7,055 nt of DNA from Euzebyaceae bacterium (GTDB taxonomy: Bacteria; Actinomycetota; Nitriliruptoria; Euzebyales; Egibacteraceae): the NCBI GenBank assembly GCA_013696915.1, contig JACCXR010000233.1:1-7055 (forward strand), in the 5' to 3' direction. Within the stretch, counting starts at the first letter, position 1; every line of letters begins with the position of its first letter. Both the position numbers and the translations under genes were made by a program. Positions 5,560 to 7,055 of the stretch are shown here, piece after piece. Under the pieces are notes generated by a model. It did not search any database. It was given only the letters and a program-made list of their open reading frames with translations, and was not told where the DNA came from.

Positions 5560-5816
5560 TGTCTACGGTCGCTTCGCGGGAGCTTCGCAACGACACGGCT
5601 GCTGTGCTGCGGCGGGTGCAAGCTGGCGAGGAGGTGACCATCACCGTGAACGGTCGGCCGGTCGCTCAGCTCACAGGACTGCGGCCGTCGCGGCGGTGGT
5701 TGCCGCGTGCCGAGTTGGTCACCAGGTTGCGCCGCGCGCCGGCCGATCCCGGCCTGCGTGATGATCTGGCCCGGCTCGCTGGTGACACCACCGACGACCT
5801 CGACCCCATCCAGTGA
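5559..5816 (+). CDS. Phd/YefM-family antitoxin of an intact TA pair
   Basis: An 85-aa antitoxin. The N-terminal half has the Phd DNA-binding fold: MSTVASRELRNDTAAVLRRV (strand plus helix), QAGEEVTITVNGRPVAQL (the AGEE.V.IT.NG.PVA.L signature), to about residue 45. The C-terminal half, rich in Arg then Asp (WLPRAELVTRLRRAPAD, DDLARLAGDTTDDLDPIQ), is the flexible part that should fill the toxin active site. It neutralises the PIN toxin and, with it, represses the operon. ATG 5559 is the only sensible start and abuts a perfect palindrome. The stop overlaps the toxin GTG by four bases. The transposase remnant ends only about 40 bp upstream, on the other strand. Compared with the dead antitoxin at 1490-1702 only the Phd core is shared, so the two modules are not recent duplicates. 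Confidence 0.9.
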   Translation: MSTVASRELRNDTAAVLRRVQAGEEVTITVNGRPVAQLTGLRPSRRWLPRAELVTRLRRAPADPGLRDDLARLAGDTTDDLDPIQ

Positions 5817-6214
5817 CACAGACGCGGGGTCTGCTCGACACCTCCGTGTTCATCGCCACCGAGAGTGGCCGCGAGTTGGACGAAGCTCGGATACCCGCAG
5901 AGGTGGCGACCTCGGTCGTGACACTCGCGGAGTTGCAGCTGGGGGTGCTCGCCGCCACCCACACTGACGTCCGCGCCCAGCGGCTTGCCACCCTCGAGAC
6001 GCTGGCCGACATGGAGATCATCCCGATCGACGAGGATGCGGCGCGTGCCTGGGCGCGGTTGCGCGTCCACCTCGCCGAGACCGGCCGACGCGTTCGGATC
6101 AACGATCTGTGGATTGCCGCCATCGGAGCCGGGCGCGGGCTACCGGTGGTGACACAGGACGATGACTTCGACCCCGTCGATGGTGTGGCCGGCCTGTCGC
6201 TGATCAGGGTGTAG
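5813..6214 (+). CDS. vapC: PIN-domain ribonuclease toxin (VapC family)
   Basis: A 133-aa PIN-domain protein, expected to be a Mg2+-dependent RNase that cuts a structured RNA such as tRNA when freed from its antitoxin. All four acidic positions are visible: D9 (RGLLDTSVFIATE), E40 (SVVTLAELQLGVL), D98 (RINDLWIAAIG), and D116-D118 (VVTQDDDFDPV). Length is normal for VapC. The GTG start at 5813 overlaps the antitoxin stop (GTGA), so translation is coupled and antitoxin comes first, as usual. No frameshift or stop interrupts it, unlike the PIN gene at 1699-2090. The RNA target cannot be told from the sequence. No hairpin terminator is evident right after the stop. Confidence 0.92.
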   Translation: MTQTRGLLDTSVFIATESGRELDEARIPAEVATSVVTLAELQLGVLAATHTDVRAQRLATLETLADMEIIPIDEDAARAWARLRVHLAETGRRVRINDLWIAAIGAGRGLPVVTQDDDFDPVDGVAGLSLIRV

Positions 6215-7016
6215 GCACGGGGGATGTTGCAGGCCACCGGGTCGTGCGCCACTCGCGGCTCAATCGGCCCGGACGACCACGTCGACGTCCCCACCGCCGT
6301 CGCCGTCTTCACCGACCCGGCCGGTGACCCACCCCGAGAGTCACGTCGTCCAAGGATCGGCTCGCCGGAGTCGAGGGCATCGAGCCGCTGGGCGTCGGGG
6401 GCGGGCGCTTGACGGCACAACCCCCGTCTGACGTTGACCGCTGCCGGGCGGTGTTGGTGGCGCGTGACGCCGCGCTGGCCGCGGTCCAGGGCAGCCTCGA
6501 GCCGGCTCTTCTGACGCATGTGTGGCTCGGGTCACGGTGCGCGTCCTGGTAGGGGCGGGCAGCCGCCGAGGGCGAGCATGGCCAGGGCGATGAGCGGGGC
6601 GGGCGAGTGGAAGCCGAACGCGACGCGGAATCGGCCCGCTCGGCCTTGCGCACATGTTCTCGGGATCCAACCGGAGCAAGACCGCGACCGGTACCCGCGT
6701 CACCGTCGACCTCAACCACGACCGCGACCGCACCCTGCGCCAACGCCCCTCCACCTCCATCACCCAGGCCGTCCACCACCTCCGACACCGACCAGCGCAG
6801 GCGCTATCGCGACCGGGCAAGCGCGCCGCGGGCAGGAGGTTCCCTAGCCGGCGTGCCGTGCGCCAGTACCTTCAGGCAGGTTGACGGCCGCTCAGTCGCA
6901 GTGGCGCCGTCTGCGCCAGGGTCATAGCCTGCTCCGGCAGCAGGAAGGCCAAGCGCCATCAGGGACGGCTCGGCGTCGCGCTCCAACCACCTGGAAGCCG
7001 CTCACAGGCGACCGTC
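6215..7016. other. Gene-poor region right of the TA pair
   Basis: About 800 bp with no confident gene. Open frames exist on both strands but have shadow-like composition. On the + strand, a frame from about TTG 6413 to the TAG at 6550-6552 (RCRAVLVARDAALAAVQGSL...) and one at 6654-6884 (TRVTVDLNHDRDRTLRQ...) look vaguely protein-like. They have no recognisable family, no clear start and no ribosome binding site. The 11-mer GACCGCGACCG occurs twice (about 6689 and 6721). The region is best read as decayed mobile-element DNA. Confidence 0.45.
6532..6660 (-). pseudogene. Possible transposase C-terminal fragment
   Basis: On the - strand a short frame ends at the stop at 6532-6534 and reads RFRVAFGFHSPAPLIALAML, then ALGGCPPLPGRAP. 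The pattern (A.GF.SP..LIALAML.LGG..P.LPGR, stop) resembles the extreme C-terminus of some actinobacterial transposases as I remember them. Only about 40 residues fit, and the upstream sequence does not continue the match. Chance similarity in GC-rich DNA is a real alternative. Confidence 0.3.
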
Positions 7017-7055
7017 AGTCGGGTCGTCGCCTCCCTGCGGCTGCTCGTCGACCAG
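7017..7055 (+). pseudogene. Partial second copy of the small HTH gene (runs off the window)
   Basis: The last 31 bases (7025-7055) match 3386-3416 of the HTH gene with one mismatch and encode the same VASLRLLVDQ in the same relative frame. Just to the left, GTCGGG (7018-7023) matches 3372-3377 but is followed by one base where the first copy has eight, so the reading frame shifts there. Back to the in-frame stop at 6882-6884 there is no ATG, GTG or TTG. The copy therefore appears to lack its start and promoter; neither palindromic operator is present. It may be a 5'-decayed paralogue or the edge of a duplication. The rest lies outside the window. Confidence 0.55.

Noticed and set aside
1112..6990. 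GGTTGGAGCG near 1112 and its inverse CGCTCCAACC near 6979 as ends of one large mobile element
   Set aside because: Only 10 bp match, the flanks do not continue the pairing, and no target duplication was seen.
1..7055. CRISPR array, tRNA or rRNA genes
   Set aside because: No regularly spaced repeats and no cloverleaf or rRNA-like stretches were seen by eye on either strand.

Overview
The window is very GC-rich DNA, mostly with G or C at third codon positions and several GTG starts. It carries gene types typical of actinobacteria: a small HTH gene coupled to a free-standing Clp N-domain gene, a promoter with no room for a leader, and Phd/PIN toxin-antitoxin modules. It most likely comes from a chromosome of a filamentous actinobacterium. 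Nothing here fixes the genus.

Layout, left to right. (1) A two-lobed GNAT-type acetyltransferase (35-1054, +). (2) A junkyard of broken genes on the + strand: an internal piece of an IS605/IS607-type tnpB (about 1215-1484), fused out of frame to a Phd/YefM antitoxin that has lost its start (1490-1702), followed by its PIN-domain toxin (1699-2090), which carries an in-frame stop and a frameshift. (3) A convergent gene for a membrane protein with an N-terminal ferritin-like domain and a C-terminal VIT1/CCC1 iron/manganese transporter domain (2108-3238, -). (4) Divergent from it, across 82 bp, a two-gene operon: a 78-aa HTH protein (3321-3557) and a 182-aa protein made only of the double Clp N-domain (3557-4105). 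The intergenic region has a strong promoter (TTGACA, 17 bp, TATGTT). Two equal-sized palindromes of the form GTCAA-N6-TTGAC cover its -35 and -10 elements. The start codon sits where transcription should begin, so the mRNA is probably leaderless and autoregulated.

(5) 4106-4577 has no convincing gene but holds a long stem-loop. (6) 4578-5520 (-) is a decayed DDE transposase with both ends missing, one in-frame stop and at least three frameshifts. (7) Directly beyond it is an intact toxin-antitoxin pair (5559-5816 antitoxin, 5813-6214 PIN toxin, +), with a palindromic operator touching the antitoxin start codon. (8) 6215-7055 holds no confident gene. It contains a possible transposase C-terminus on the - strand, and its last 31 bp repeat the coding sequence of the small HTH gene with one mismatch, so a second, probably 5'-truncated, copy runs off the right edge.

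The most interesting part is the divergent ferritin-VIT1 / HTH-ClpN locus with its twin operators and the partial second copy of the HTH gene. The rest is accessory DNA shaped by insertion-sequence decay, with one dead and one apparently live toxin-antitoxin module.
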